64,000 nucleotides of DNA from Acorus gramineus (Eukaryota > Streptophyta > Magnoliopsida > Acorales > Acoraceae): contig CM060850.1 in assembly GCA_030737835.1 (NCBI GenBank), positions 9,367,877 through 9,431,876 of the forward strand. The letters run 5' to 3'. This document shows positions 24,323-35,410 of this stretch, in pieces. Within the stretch, counting starts at the first letter, position 1. Every line of letters begins with the position of its first letter. The notes under the pieces are model-generated. The model was not told the DNA's origin, made no database searches, and was given only the letters and a program-made list of their open reading frames with translations. The position numbers and the translations under genes were made by a program.

Positions 24323-25198
24323 AATATCTGAAAAGTCCTTGTGTTGTAAACTATTTTTTGGTCTTAGTCCTATTTTAAATGTTGGATGGTTTTTTAGTTA
24401 TGACATCCCTCTGGGAATTTTTATTTATTTACAGCTCCCTGACTTGGTATTTCTTGGTACAACAATTAATTTAATTAATAATATCTTCTCCTGCTCTTTT
24501 TTTCACAAAAATAAAAATATATAACTAGACTCAAGATGACATTATCTATCATCCAAAATTTTTTTTTTTTATGAAAATCAATTATTGGAAAGCAAGATAC
24601 TCCCAATAAATTGTAGTATCAAGAGCATTTTTGCCCATATCAGTCACATAGGATCCAACAAATAAATTTGTCCAAGAACAAAAAAATTATAATAGATTTT
24701 GTTTTTGTGATAGATGAGGTGCATTACATAGCATTTGTGCAAAACCAAAAAATTCCAATGTGATCCAAAGGCATCATTCCATGAAACAACAAATGATATG
24801 AATTTACATTATTGAATAGTTGGATATATTTGGAGTACCCACAAAAGGAAAAGAAAAGCAAACTTAAGACCCTGTTAGCACAGAATTATTTAATGCATTC
24901 ACAGTGATTCTTATAATAAGATGTGTTGACATAAAAATGTTGCTCAAAAATCATTATAAAGAGACCACAATCACCAATTCCTGCAAGTAGAATGACTTTC
25001 TTCAGCCCTTCTCCATCTTCAATTCTGCAAGCATTGGCAGCTAATTTGTTTCTTTTTGGTGCATTGCATGTGTGCGTGTACGTGCATAATTTTATACCAA
25101 GCAAAAAAAAGAAACCTGCTTTTCATGATTGGCTCTTCCTAATGAAGATGGGAAATTAAATATCATCATTTTATAAAATATGTGAGAGGTATTCTTTT
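24323..25198. other. Non-coding stretch upstream of the hAT element
   Basis: AT-rich DNA up to the stop codon of the PsaN-like gene, whose 3' UTR must lie at the right end. I see no gene or recognisable repeat here. Confidence 0.5.
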
Positions 25199-27329
25199 TC
25201 ATTCTGTTGCAGAATTCTTCTTCAACATGGCGATGAAGTTCTCTTTTTCTTCATCTGTCATGCCTTGAGTGGAACAGTCTCCTACACCCCACTCTGCGCC
25301 GCGCATGCAATACTTGTCCTGAATCTCTTTTTTGTTCCTGTCCATTTATACAGCCATTGAAAAATTTACTTCAGAAGATTGCATTCAGATGCATCATGTC
25401 GCGGTCTTTATAACTGCAACTACTAACATGAAAAAGATATGTGGTCATGAACATTCTTACATTTGGTTGTCAGATTTCGTATTGCAAATTCATGTGTGGC
25501 TCTGAAAGACTTGTGTAGGTGCTAATATGTACAGTTACATGGTTATTCTAAATGAGTGTAATCTTCATTTATAAAGCTCTCTTGGATTGATTATTCACCC
25601 AAACTAACACATTTTTTGATAAACTGTCACAGACTAGAAAAAAAAAAATTTAACATGCACTTATCAGAATCAATGCTTCTAATTCACTGTTGGTTAAAAA
25701 AACAGGACTGAAATTTCCCTCAGAGCTTCAGATTGTACCACATTTTCACAACCATGCCCACCATCAATGCCCTCAGTTTGAGTCTCCAATGTCAGAATCA
25801 CAAAATGTTTGTGTCCCTTATGTCTTCAGTTTCCTCAACACCTAATACACATTTGTTCCCAGCAAACCAAAAAAATATGAATTTACTGTACTTCATGTGA
25901 TCATGTTTGTCTCTAAACTGCATCAATCCTTTTCCAATGCTTTCTCTTTTCCCTTCCCTTCTAAAATATGTGAATTACAGCTTTGTATTATGCCCACATA
26001 TCAACTTTCAGTGCACCCTTTTTTTTTTTTGGCACCTGTACTAATTCATTCAACCAATATGCCATATCTGTGAAAACAATGTAACCATGTGTGAATTGCT
26101 ACTGTCGTCGTGTTTAAAAGCAGGCACTATAGACTACAAGATCGAATCCCCTAGCATTTGTAAACGGGTTTAAAAAGAAGCTTTCACTTGCTGATTTTGA
26201 AATAAGATTCCCAGGATGCGTACTTTTATTAGATTCCTGAGAAGCTCCTTTTTACAAGTTAAAACTTAAAGTTATATTTTTGTTTTCTGCAGAAGTTGTG
26301 ATCATTTGGGGCATTTGGAAATGTATATTTCATATGGTTAAGTTGAAACCAAGTCCATAAAGACAAGTGTGGCTTACTTTTCTTGATTAACTTTGGATTT
26401 CTCTAGTAGCTCCTTAAGCACCGTGGACGATTTGAATCTTGAGTCGAATTCTGCATATTTCTTCTGATTATCTTCTGCAATGATAAAGAACAACAGTCAC
26501 CAATGTCATGGACTGAAAATCAAGACATGAATACCCAAACAAAAAAAAAATTCAGAGAGATAAAGCCATGCGCCTAACCATTGAACTTGTTGAGGAAATC
26601 AATCCGAGGTAGCTCAGGACCAGGCAATGACTCCAATCCAGAAAACCCAGACAGTATTCCAGCATCAACTGCAACATCCCAGAAGCCATGCAATAACATT
26701 AGACAGTTGAATCTCACAACCATGGTCACAATGTTTGTGTGCATAAACATTCAGCAAGGGTGTTGCTCGGTACAATAAATGTGCATTTGTAAATATGGGA
26801 TAAGTGCAATAAAAGGTTAAGAAAATCTAGATTATCTAGATGTATTCTGATAATTAGTATGAGTAATTTGCACAAAATTCTATGTCACGGCGGGGATGAC
26901 AAATAGTACTTTTTCAATTATGAGGAATCTGATAACATCTAAACTAAACAGATATCAAGATACTAAATGCATATGAACAAAAATTTGTTCAGTCCACTGA
27001 ACTTTTCTTATCATTCAAAAAGGTTCAGAGTACTCTGTGAGTAAACTCACAACACTGTTTGGGTCCAATAGCATGGCCTAGTTATTCAGTTTTGGGATAC
27101 CTGGGGAAGACCACAGAAGAATAGCAGCAGAGGCAGCCAGAGGCACAGATTTCTGAAGAACTCCACAGGAAGAGTGGGAAAGCTTTCTAGAGATGGAACT
27201 CCAGATGGGTTCCTTATGTAATTCAGATTTGTCACTGTTTTGGGAACTAATGAACTTATGTGAAGAAACAATCATGGGAGAGTTTGGAGCAAGTGTGTTT
27301 GAGAACATGAGGGAAGAAGTGGAAAACAT
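25199..27329 (-). CDS. Small plastid thylakoid protein, PsaN-like
   Basis: Four exons (reverse strand): 27329-27101, 26668-26579, 26474-26378, 25337-25199, giving 184 residues with matching phases. An in-frame ATG at 27416 would add 29 residues. I prefer 27329 because a TATA-like box lies near 27443-27452, which would leave the upper ATG almost no leader. The N-terminus (1-60) is rich in Ser with few acids, like a plastid transit peptide. The hydrophobic stretch SVPLAASAAILLWSSPG (about 60-75) suggests bipartite targeting to the thylakoid lumen. The mature part has GLESLPGPELPRIDFLN, a charged helix, and a C-terminal KYCMRGAEWGVGDCSTQGM with two cysteines. I recall a short Arabidopsis plastid protein annotated as PsaN-like with this ending. 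The link to photosystem I is therefore family annotation, not proof. Confidence 0.75.
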
Positions 27330-27442
27330 GGTTTTGCTTTGTAGTCCACTATGTGGAGGGGAAGAGAAGAGGCAGTGAATTGGAAAGAATGGATAATGTG
27401 TTGTTGTGAGAGGCAATGTAATTTGCTAGCCTTGTATGGTCA

Positions 27443-27452
27443 TTATTTAAAG
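27443..27452 (-). promoter_or_regulatory. TATA-like box of the PsaN-like gene
   Basis: TTTAAATAAT read on the reverse strand, about 115 bases before the chosen start codon. It argues against using the upstream ATG at 27416. Confidence 0.4.
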
Positions 27453-28374
27453 ACCATGTTAGCAGGTAGGCCCTTTCTTTCATAAAAATCAAAAGATGAT
27501 TTTTTGGCAAGCATTTATTATTATTAAAGTGTATTATTTATATTTTTATGAGAAGTAAAGCTTTATACTGACAATTAAAAATGAAATTTTGCTTGTACAA
27601 AGAGTTTATATTTTTTGCATTGGGGGGGGGGGGGGTATTTTCTGTTGTGTGAAAAGAAAAATTAATATTTGGGGTAATTACTTGCAGTCCTTGGTAATTT
27701 TTTTTACATTTACTAAAAATGAATTCATTTAATTTAAAAATAGAACAATATACATTTTTCATGAAAATATATATCTCATTAAATAAGATTTATTATTTAA
27801 AAAAATTAAAATGTGTATGTGAAAAGATAAAACATATCATATGATGTAACAAATTTTATATATTCTTTTGCACAATTACAAATTTTATCCAATGAAATAT
27901 ATATTCCACGTAAATGAGAATTACATGTAGCCATGAACATATGATAACCCCACAGATATAATGGACCATCAAGCATCCCAAAGGCTAACATATTGAGCTG
28001 AAAACGAATCATTGTCCAGCTAACAAAGATGAGAAGATTCATCCAAGAAGTTGATCCTTAAAACTAAATCAGTATTATTATTTTTTCCTTAAAAATCCTT
28101 ACAGTATATGAGACATGTCTGGAATACAGAACAACCATCCCAAATTCCAAACAAACTATTTTTCCATTTCCAAGACATGTTTCCAAATGCCAACCAAATG
28201 TACAATAGCAAATGGGGGTATACACTTTCTCTTTTGAAGACAGTTGCAGCCCAAAGGGAAAGTAAACATAAACGAAGGTTACAGCAATCAAATCCCACTG
28301 ATTAGCAAAGAAGGAATTGTTACAGTTTTGAGATAGATAGGTTAGCTTGACACACAGATCTGATGGGTCAGAAA
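27453..28374. other. Non-coding stretch between the PsaN-like and ankyrin genes
   Basis: Very AT-rich, with a G13 run near 27621-27633. It contains the PsaN-like promoter and the 3' UTR of the ankyrin gene. No gene is seen. Confidence 0.5.
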
Positions 28375-30708
28375 TTAATCTTCTTGCATAGCCTTAGCAA
28401 TTTCGACCAGTGCGGGCCTGAAATCGTTCGAGGCTCGACCAAGCACAGTGTATCCTTCCTTGTCCTCCATGTCAACATCAGCCCCATGCCTTATGAGCAG
28501 AAAAGCAACCTGCATAGTGAGGTGTAAGGAACAGAAAGGTGACAACTAATATAAATTAATGCATGTAGTGTTTTGGGAAATGCAAAACCAATCACATATC
28601 AAAAGCAAGCTCCTCCGCACCTATCACAAGTACATGGAATCTTAATGTGGAATTGAACCATATGATATGTGATTCACCAGAGTTGAGGCATTTCAAACAA
28701 TCTTTCAGAACTGCCATTTCAAAAAATACTAATGGTTTTCATGCTGGTGAAATTATAATATGCATTTGAACTTCAATCATATAAAAAGAAAAAGAAACTA
28801 CACGAAGGAGAATTTAAAACATCAAAAGAGTCAATTCGGCATCTTTCAATTGGCATTAACCAGTCAAATTCAAAGGCTGCAATGGCTCTTGGACATTTAA
28901 CTTGTAATCTATTCTAATATTGTTGCTCCACCTTTTTCTTTCTCGGTATGAAAAAAGTCGATAAAATATATAGGGTGTTTCCCATCATTTTCATCGTGCT
29001 AACAGCAGGAAGGGTAGAATATTTCAGCAGTCAGTGTTTTTTTTTTCTGAGGATTGGTGCCCCCAGGATTCAGCAGTCAGTGTTATCCTGTGTTCTTATG
29101 TGGTGGATGAGAAATGAAGTGAAAAAAAGTTCAAGAACCGGCAAACTGGATGTTTTTTACTACTCTGCAACAAATTGCATTCAATCCATCACATACCAAC
29201 ATCTACCTGGATTCAAAGAAGAATACATGAATAATTGAATATTGAAAAGAACAAGCTCTGAACAACCTAGAATAATCAAACAGAGTTCCTTTACCTCTTT
29301 ATTCTCACATATAACAGCATGCATAAGAGGTGTTTGGCCTGATTTATCAACAGGGTCGATATCTGCTCCTTCCTCTATCAAAAACTCACATAATTCTCTA
29401 CTCCCTGTGCTGGCTGCCCTGTGTAATGGTGTACAACCAACCTGCAAATAGTACACTTCAGACTTCCATCACCAATGAGTGTTTACAAAGCAAGATAGAA
29501 CATTCAGTAAGGAGATACAAAATCCGGACCTTGTCCTTCTTATTGAGCTTTGCACCATGTGATATTAGAATCTCTGCCATCTTCAACCAGCCCTTGCTGG
29601 CAGCGTAATGAAGGGCAGTGCGACCACCACTATTTGCTAAATTGACATTTGCTCCTGTTCACAGGCATTTCTGTTTGTTACTATAGAGGAGCCAAAAAAA
29701 GCAGCATCCATATAATAAATGATACATACACAAAGATCAAATGAGGAAAATGAGGTTTGCAGAAAGTTATTTCACAGATAATGCATAAACCGACAACATA
29801 CAATAACTAGATAAAGAATGTGTTAAATTTAAAATACTTACAGCGACACCGTGTTTGAAACTCAATGTCACAAGGTAATATATATGAACATATACTTAAG
29901 GCTTCAAGGATAAGGCTACCACATGTTCATAGTTTCCAACATACTTCTATAACACATTCATGTCACAGGAATCAACAATTCATTTCCGCATTCCTCTGTA
30001 AACTTTGAAACTGTTTTTTTACAAAGATTGAAAACAACTTAACTCCAATGTAAGTAAAGCTAAAGTAGTTGAAATTAATAGATGATATTGAAGCTATTCC
30101 AACCTAAACAAATCAACATGATTTAAACTATTTGATTTAAGAAGCTAAAAAGGACGTTCAAATTTCAAAAGTACCTAAAATTTCACAATTTCCACTCCAA
30201 CAAACAGAATTATCAAACCCTCTGCAAAGAATGTATCAAATCTAATCTCCAAAACACAAAATACATCAACAATCATAATGACCAATTTTTTATTCATAAA
30301 AAAACTGGTTTTTCACCTTTGTTCAGCAAAACCTCAACAACCTCTGTGTGTCCACTACTCGCTGCCGAGTGTATCGGGGCCCAACCTTCTTCATCGGTGC
30401 TGTTGACGCCGCTGATCTCCGGATCGACGTTCTCCGACAACAGTCGAACCACCTGTTCCACAAAAACAAACATAAGATCTCCAAATCCAACTAAACAGGA
30501 GGGGGGGGGGGGAGAGAGAGAGACTGACCTCGACGTGGCCGGAGGAGGCGGCGACATGGAGGAGCGTCCGCTCGTCCTCATTGCGGAGCGACCGGGCCCT
30601 CACGAGCTGTTCTGCCGATAGAGACCCGAAGAGCTCCGTCTTCCCGCTCTCCGCCGCCATGAAGAGTTCGCTGTCCTTGATTTCGGGACTATCGATCTCC
30701 ATCTCCAT
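28375..30708 (-). CDS. Ankyrin-repeat protein, gankyrin (PSMD10)-like
   Basis: Five exons (reverse strand): 30708-30529, 30452-30317, 29654-29530, 29441-29295, 28509-28375. They give 240 residues, equal to the length I recall for Arabidopsis At2g03430. After an acidic N-terminus (MEMEIDSPEIKDSELFMAAE) there are about six ankyrin repeats, nearly one per exon: RTLLHVAASSGH, APIHSAASSGHTEVVEVLL, TALHYAASKGWLKMAEILI, TPLHRAASTGSRELCEFLI, TPLMHAVICENKEVAFLLI and a degenerate last one. Gankyrin binds the proteasome base ATPase Rpt3 in animals and yeast. That role here is inferred from family and length only. It shares a 178-bp divergent promoter with the methyltransferase gene. Confidence 0.92.
29039..29068 (-). 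mobile_element. Truncated 30-bp SINE relic with 16-bp target duplication
   Basis: Intron 4 of the ankyrin gene carries TTCAGCAGTCAGTGTT twice (29023-29038 and 29069-29084), exactly flanking 30 bp. These 30 bp read T-rich, then ggattggtgcccccagga. The insert is the A-tail end of the same short SINE family seen at 42.2 and 43.8 kb. Confidence 0.75.
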
Positions 30709-30886
30709 CGAAATCTAGGGTTTCATAAATAAAACTCAAAAGGCGTGACATCCAGATATAGTTCACTGAAGAGAAAATTCTGTCGTCCCCAAAATACCCC
30801 TACCATTCATTCCCATGATACCCCTCTTCGGGCATTATCGGCTTATCGGCAAAAAGCGGGCGAAGAAAGGCTTCATCTTTATCAAA
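30709..30886. promoter_or_regulatory. Compact divergent promoter, ankyrin and SpoU genes
   Basis: Only 178 bp separate the two start codons. Both genes must start transcription inside it or overlap. There is no clear TATA box on either side. AAACCCTA-like telobox sequence lies close to both starts (read on the reverse strand at about 30716-30722, and at 30902-30908 on the forward strand). Confidence 0.55.
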
Positions 30887-33800
30887 ATGAGCTGCTGCTG
30901 CAAAACCCTAATCGGCATCTCCCTCTCTACACTCGAGTGTAGGATCCGTCCTCCGATACACTCGGTCTCTCTCCGGCGATGCGCCTCCCTCGCTTCCACC
31001 TCCCCCGACCGTGCGTTCGAAGAGCCCGACACGGTCGAGGAGCTCCTCTCGAGCCCGGACCGGATAAACGGACAGATGAAGATGGAGAGGAGACCGGAAA
31101 CCCTAAACCCCGGCCGTCGATGGTTTCCGTACCTCGACGAGTTCCGACCTGACGGCGGCAACGGCGGCGTCCGCTTGTCGAGCTCGGAATTGATCGAGGC
31201 GATCGGGCCGTACATGATGGATTCTCGGAAGGAGATGATGCGGAGGGCTATCGACAAGCGGAGCTACTCGGTGTGTCTGGTTGTGGAGGGCTTGTCGGAC
31301 GTTGGGAACGTATCCGCCGCGTTTCGGTCCGCAGACGCTTTGGGGATCCAATCGGTTCATGTGATCTCCCAAGATTGCAAGAAAAGGTGCTGCATTGCCG
31401 TCTGAGGTGAAAAAGAGAGAGGCTTTGTTTGTTGTATAGGATTTTTAGTGTTGTTTTTTTTTGTCAGTTTTGGTTGTCTCAATGAGTCATGAGTGTTTGA
31501 TGTTTTTGCAGGTACAAGGATAATCGACATGTGAGCATGGGAGCAGAGAAATGGTTGGACATTGAGCTGTGGAGGTCAGCGGCAGATTGTTTCAGGGCAT
31601 TGCGGTCGCGAGGATATCGGATTGTGACAACTCATCTTGGAATGGATACGGTATTCGTTTACTTGATGTTTCTTAAATTACAGTTGAACTTGAGCATGGA
31701 TACCCACTCATGTGATGCACTTATATGTATATAGAAAAAAAATTGTCCATTATGAATGGTTAGCTTTTTCAAGGGAGAACTACTTCTCTCATTTTTTGAT
31801 ATGTATGGTATTTTTCCTTGAGGGATGTTTCTATGCTGTTTTTTCGATTAGTGAGGCTACAGAAAGAATGCCACATGTTTCTTTCAGTCAAAGAAAATCT
31901 ATTTTAGCTGACCTAAAATGGCAGAATTGCACGAGAAATCTGGGCAAGAATGGCATTAATGAAGGAGGGGGTGGGTTCTAGAGCTCGGCTGTGAGTAGGA
32001 CCAAGCTTTTTTTTTTTTTTCTTTCAGAGCAAGAGAGTGGGTAATTACATAGATTACAGTGGATTACATTTATATAATTATATAGATTACAGTGGATTGC
32101 CTATCTGTATAACAGAAAATTGTCTTTTTCGTTCATTTTTTTTACTGATAAGTTTGTAAAGTTAAATTGAGATTTATGTTTGTTTTGGTATCTAAGTTTT
32201 CAGAAGACCCCTGTTGGTTGGCTTGGCAGGCTTCAATATACGAGATGGATTGGTCATGTCCAACTGCTATTGTTGTCGGAAATGAGCATAAGTAAGTGCA
32301 TTTGGTTTCCCTTGTTTGCCAAGCTTCAGTTTGTTTAATTTTTTCTGATTGTTGCTCTTAAATTCTTTGTGGTATAACATTTTCCATGGGAACAGAGTTT
32401 TGTTTCTTTAGGAAGTGGTTTTGTTGGGTGTACCTTTCGAGACTAGTAATTGCATTTTCCTGCCTTCCCAGCACAAGTTCTTTATAATGCAAATGCAATG
32501 TGTAGTGGATTAACTGAGATTTCTCTTTGCTTCCAATCATGTCTCATGTCTGAGTGAGAGATACTATGATATTTAATCAGCTCTGTTCAGGTTCCCTCTG
32601 TTATATATTCCACTGTTTCTGATGGAGCTGGAGACATAGTGTTCAAGCATGACTGAGAAAACATTTAGTGAAAAAGTTCTCTCTGTGGACCTATATTTTC
32701 AGTTCAAGATTAAATGAGTTCTGACAAGGATTTCTGTGATATGATAGTGGTAATATAAAAGACTGAACTTTGTCAGATAAGTTCTGTGTTTGTCTTAATG
32801 GATGGTAAGAGTACAGACAATAGCTAGGATTCAATAAAATGTTGAGTGTGTGACAGAATATTTTTTATTTATTTTCAGTGATGCTTCCATTAATAACACA
32901 ACTGTATTCTTGATTTGTTGGCTATATGATCTCACTTTTCTTAGGCATAGCCAACAAATGACTCATTGATCATGATAGAAATCAATTCTCGTAAATATAA
33001 GATTTGAGGTCTGCATGAACAACACTGTGCGTTTGTTTCAGCTATTAAAATGGTATTCTTGACCAATGGTGGCCTATCTCTTAAAGTTAATTAAATGTTA
33101 TGGAGCCTATGTGATTCTGTAGCATGATTGGTTACCCTAGTGATGGTTTCCGTATAGTCATGGCACATGCAGTGGTAACATATGCATCGTCCCTTTTGTT
33201 TGATATTTGAATATTGCATCTTTTCATGATGACATACCGTATAGTTGTGCATGTCTAGATGAGAATCGTGATTTCTTGGTTGCAGGGGTATAAGTGATGA
33301 AGCTCTGGAGCTTTCGGACTTGCATTGTAGCATTCCTATGAGTGGCATGGTGGACTCTTTCAATGTTTCAGTTGCAGCTGGCATCCTCATGCATCATGCT
33401 GTTTGTGATAGAGTTTCTCGTCTGGTGAGGACCATGTCCTACCTTCTTTAACATGACTGGAGCACAGAATGAAAATTACTGCACACATTAAATTTTGATA
33501 AAGATTCAGAATGTCTGACATTGGACCTTGGAAAACATGTATATGGTCATGCATCATTTTCTGAAGATAAAAATCAACATCAAATACATTGAAAATAATT
33601 TTTCATTAGAGTAATGGATAATGCTGGATTGCCCACCAATAGTACATTATAGATTGTTTTGTTTTGTTTCCACACACACACCACCTCCCCCACAATTCAA
33701 CTTGTTTGTTGGATATGGCTCAAAAACATGGTATGTGCTCTTGTATATATGCCAAACTTGATGCACTCATGCTATGGATGTGTTTGCCCTTCTTGATTAC

Positions 33801-34078
33801 CACCCGATGATTGGTTAACAGTTTCAAAAGCATGCTGTACCATTTTTTCTTGTCATCTACAAAAACAACTTATGTTACATATGAACGTTGTGTTCTAATA
33901 ACATGCTTGTGTACTTATCCTCTTCCCTCTTAATCTTCAGGGTTCTCATGGTGACCTAACGTCTGAAGAACATCAGATACTGCTTGCAGAGTTCTTTTTG
34001 CGTCACAGGGAGAACACACTTAGCATTGTTCAGGAGTATGTGAAGAGGAAGGTGGAGAATCCAGTCTCCAAACTGTGA
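30887..34078 (+). CDS. Organelle SpoU/TrmH-family tRNA/rRNA 2'-O-methyltransferase
   Basis: Five exons, 30887-31386, 31512-31650, 32230-32291, 33286-33424, 33941-34078, give 325 residues with consistent phases. The start MSCCCKTLIG begins a Ser/Arg/Cys-rich presequence of about 45 residues, suggesting plastid or mitochondrial import. An in-frame ATG at 30815 would add 24 residues. All three SPOUT motifs are visible: motif 1 NVSAAFRSADALG (residues about 143-155), motif 2 TAIVVGNEHKGIS, and motif 3 IPMSGMVDSFNVSVAAGI. These form the knotted S-adenosylmethionine site with the catalytic Arg in motif 1. By family it methylates a ribose 2'-OH in tRNA or rRNA; TrmH-type tRNA G18 is one possible target, but the substrate cannot be told from sequence. 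Confidence 0.9.
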
Positions 34079-35351
34079 CATGTGAGTGGAATTCTTGAGT
34101 CTTGAGTGTCAGTGAAAGAATACAGTAGTGTGTGTTTGTATTATCTAGATGTCAGCACCCTAATGTTTGCTTGATGGTAAACTGCTCTGTTTTTTCACCT
34201 CTCTTCTCTTGCAAAATTGACAAATAGGCAGGTTCTGTTGAACCCACTTAATTGCACATTGTCTTTGTTTTTAATCCCCAAAAACTTGCTGTCATTTTAC
34301 TTATTTGAACAGCTACCTACTCTTTATTTGTTTTGTTGGCTTTACGTATAGGTTATATACATGCTCTAAGTTAAGTTTGGACTTTCAAAGAAATTCCTTG
34401 ACAAAAATAATCACTCGAGTGATATTGCAACTTTTTTTTTTTGTTTGTGATATCTGATGTCCTGCACTCTAATTATCATTTTGTTACTTGCCAGGTATGC
34501 CATTTTCCTGGACCATCTGCAGGCCCTTATCATTTTTTTAATGCAAGTTTCTGTACCTGATTATATGTGAACATTGGGCACAATCATCCTGTATGGAAAA
34601 TTTTGGCAACAAATGTAACAGCTAGTGTTTTAAATGTCCAGAATCTTCACTTTTCCAGTTGTGCGATATGAGATACATGGTCTCCAGTTCTCTGGTACAC
34701 ATATTTACACTTGTAGCAGAATGCATTGGCATCTGAATACTTTGTTTATGCAATCTCATATATGTGTTTTAACTGATTTTTATTTCTCAACAATGCTAAG
34801 TTGTATGAACTCTTGACACATAGGATGGGATTGTACTTCCCATGCTTTGAAAATCTAGACATAATATCAGAGATCCATTTGTAAAATCAATATTGTTAAA
34901 ACAACAAATTGCATTGCTTCTTGTTTCTCTTCAAAGTTTGCTCTCCTTTGCAGTGGGACCAGATCTGTGCCCTATTCGACATCATCGTAGTTCAGGGGCG
35001 TGCCTAAGCCCGTGCTCTCCACACAATCATCGCATTTGTCATGTGCGAACACCAGACTTTGCGACCATGTTTGTGATGAAAGATATCTGATAACAAACAA
35101 CCGTACCTGCATTTGACATGACTGTCATTAGGAGATGAGAATTGTTAGACTTATCTTTCACTGAATGCTGTTGGTAGTTCACTGCCAGAGGAAGGACTGC
35201 CATTGCCAAATTAGAAGTTCTTTTGTTGATTTTATCAATCGCATGATATAAATCACAAGATGTAAATACATGATTTTGACAGAGAAAGTCACACACCTGG
35301 AATTATGTATGATGAACTTGTGTGAGAGAACAGGAAATCCTGAAGGGGTGA

Positions 35352-35410
35352 CCTGAGAACACAAGTGCAATGTATCTGCAATTTGGATAGCAGAGCACCT
35401 GTGTTCTCAG
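35352..35410. repeat. Hairpin-forming inverted repeat
   Basis: CTGAGAACACAAGTGC at 35352-35367 pairs with GCACCTGTGTTCTCAG at 35395-35410, 15 of 16 positions, around a 27-base loop. It could be a small MITE remnant or a foldback. The stem is too short for a typical plant microRNA precursor. Confidence 0.6.

Noticed and set aside
31387..31405. Retained-intron end of SpoU exon 1 giving a 196-residue stop product
   Set aside because: Splicing at 31386 restores the conserved frame KKRYKDNRH. The read-through lacks motifs 2 and 3.
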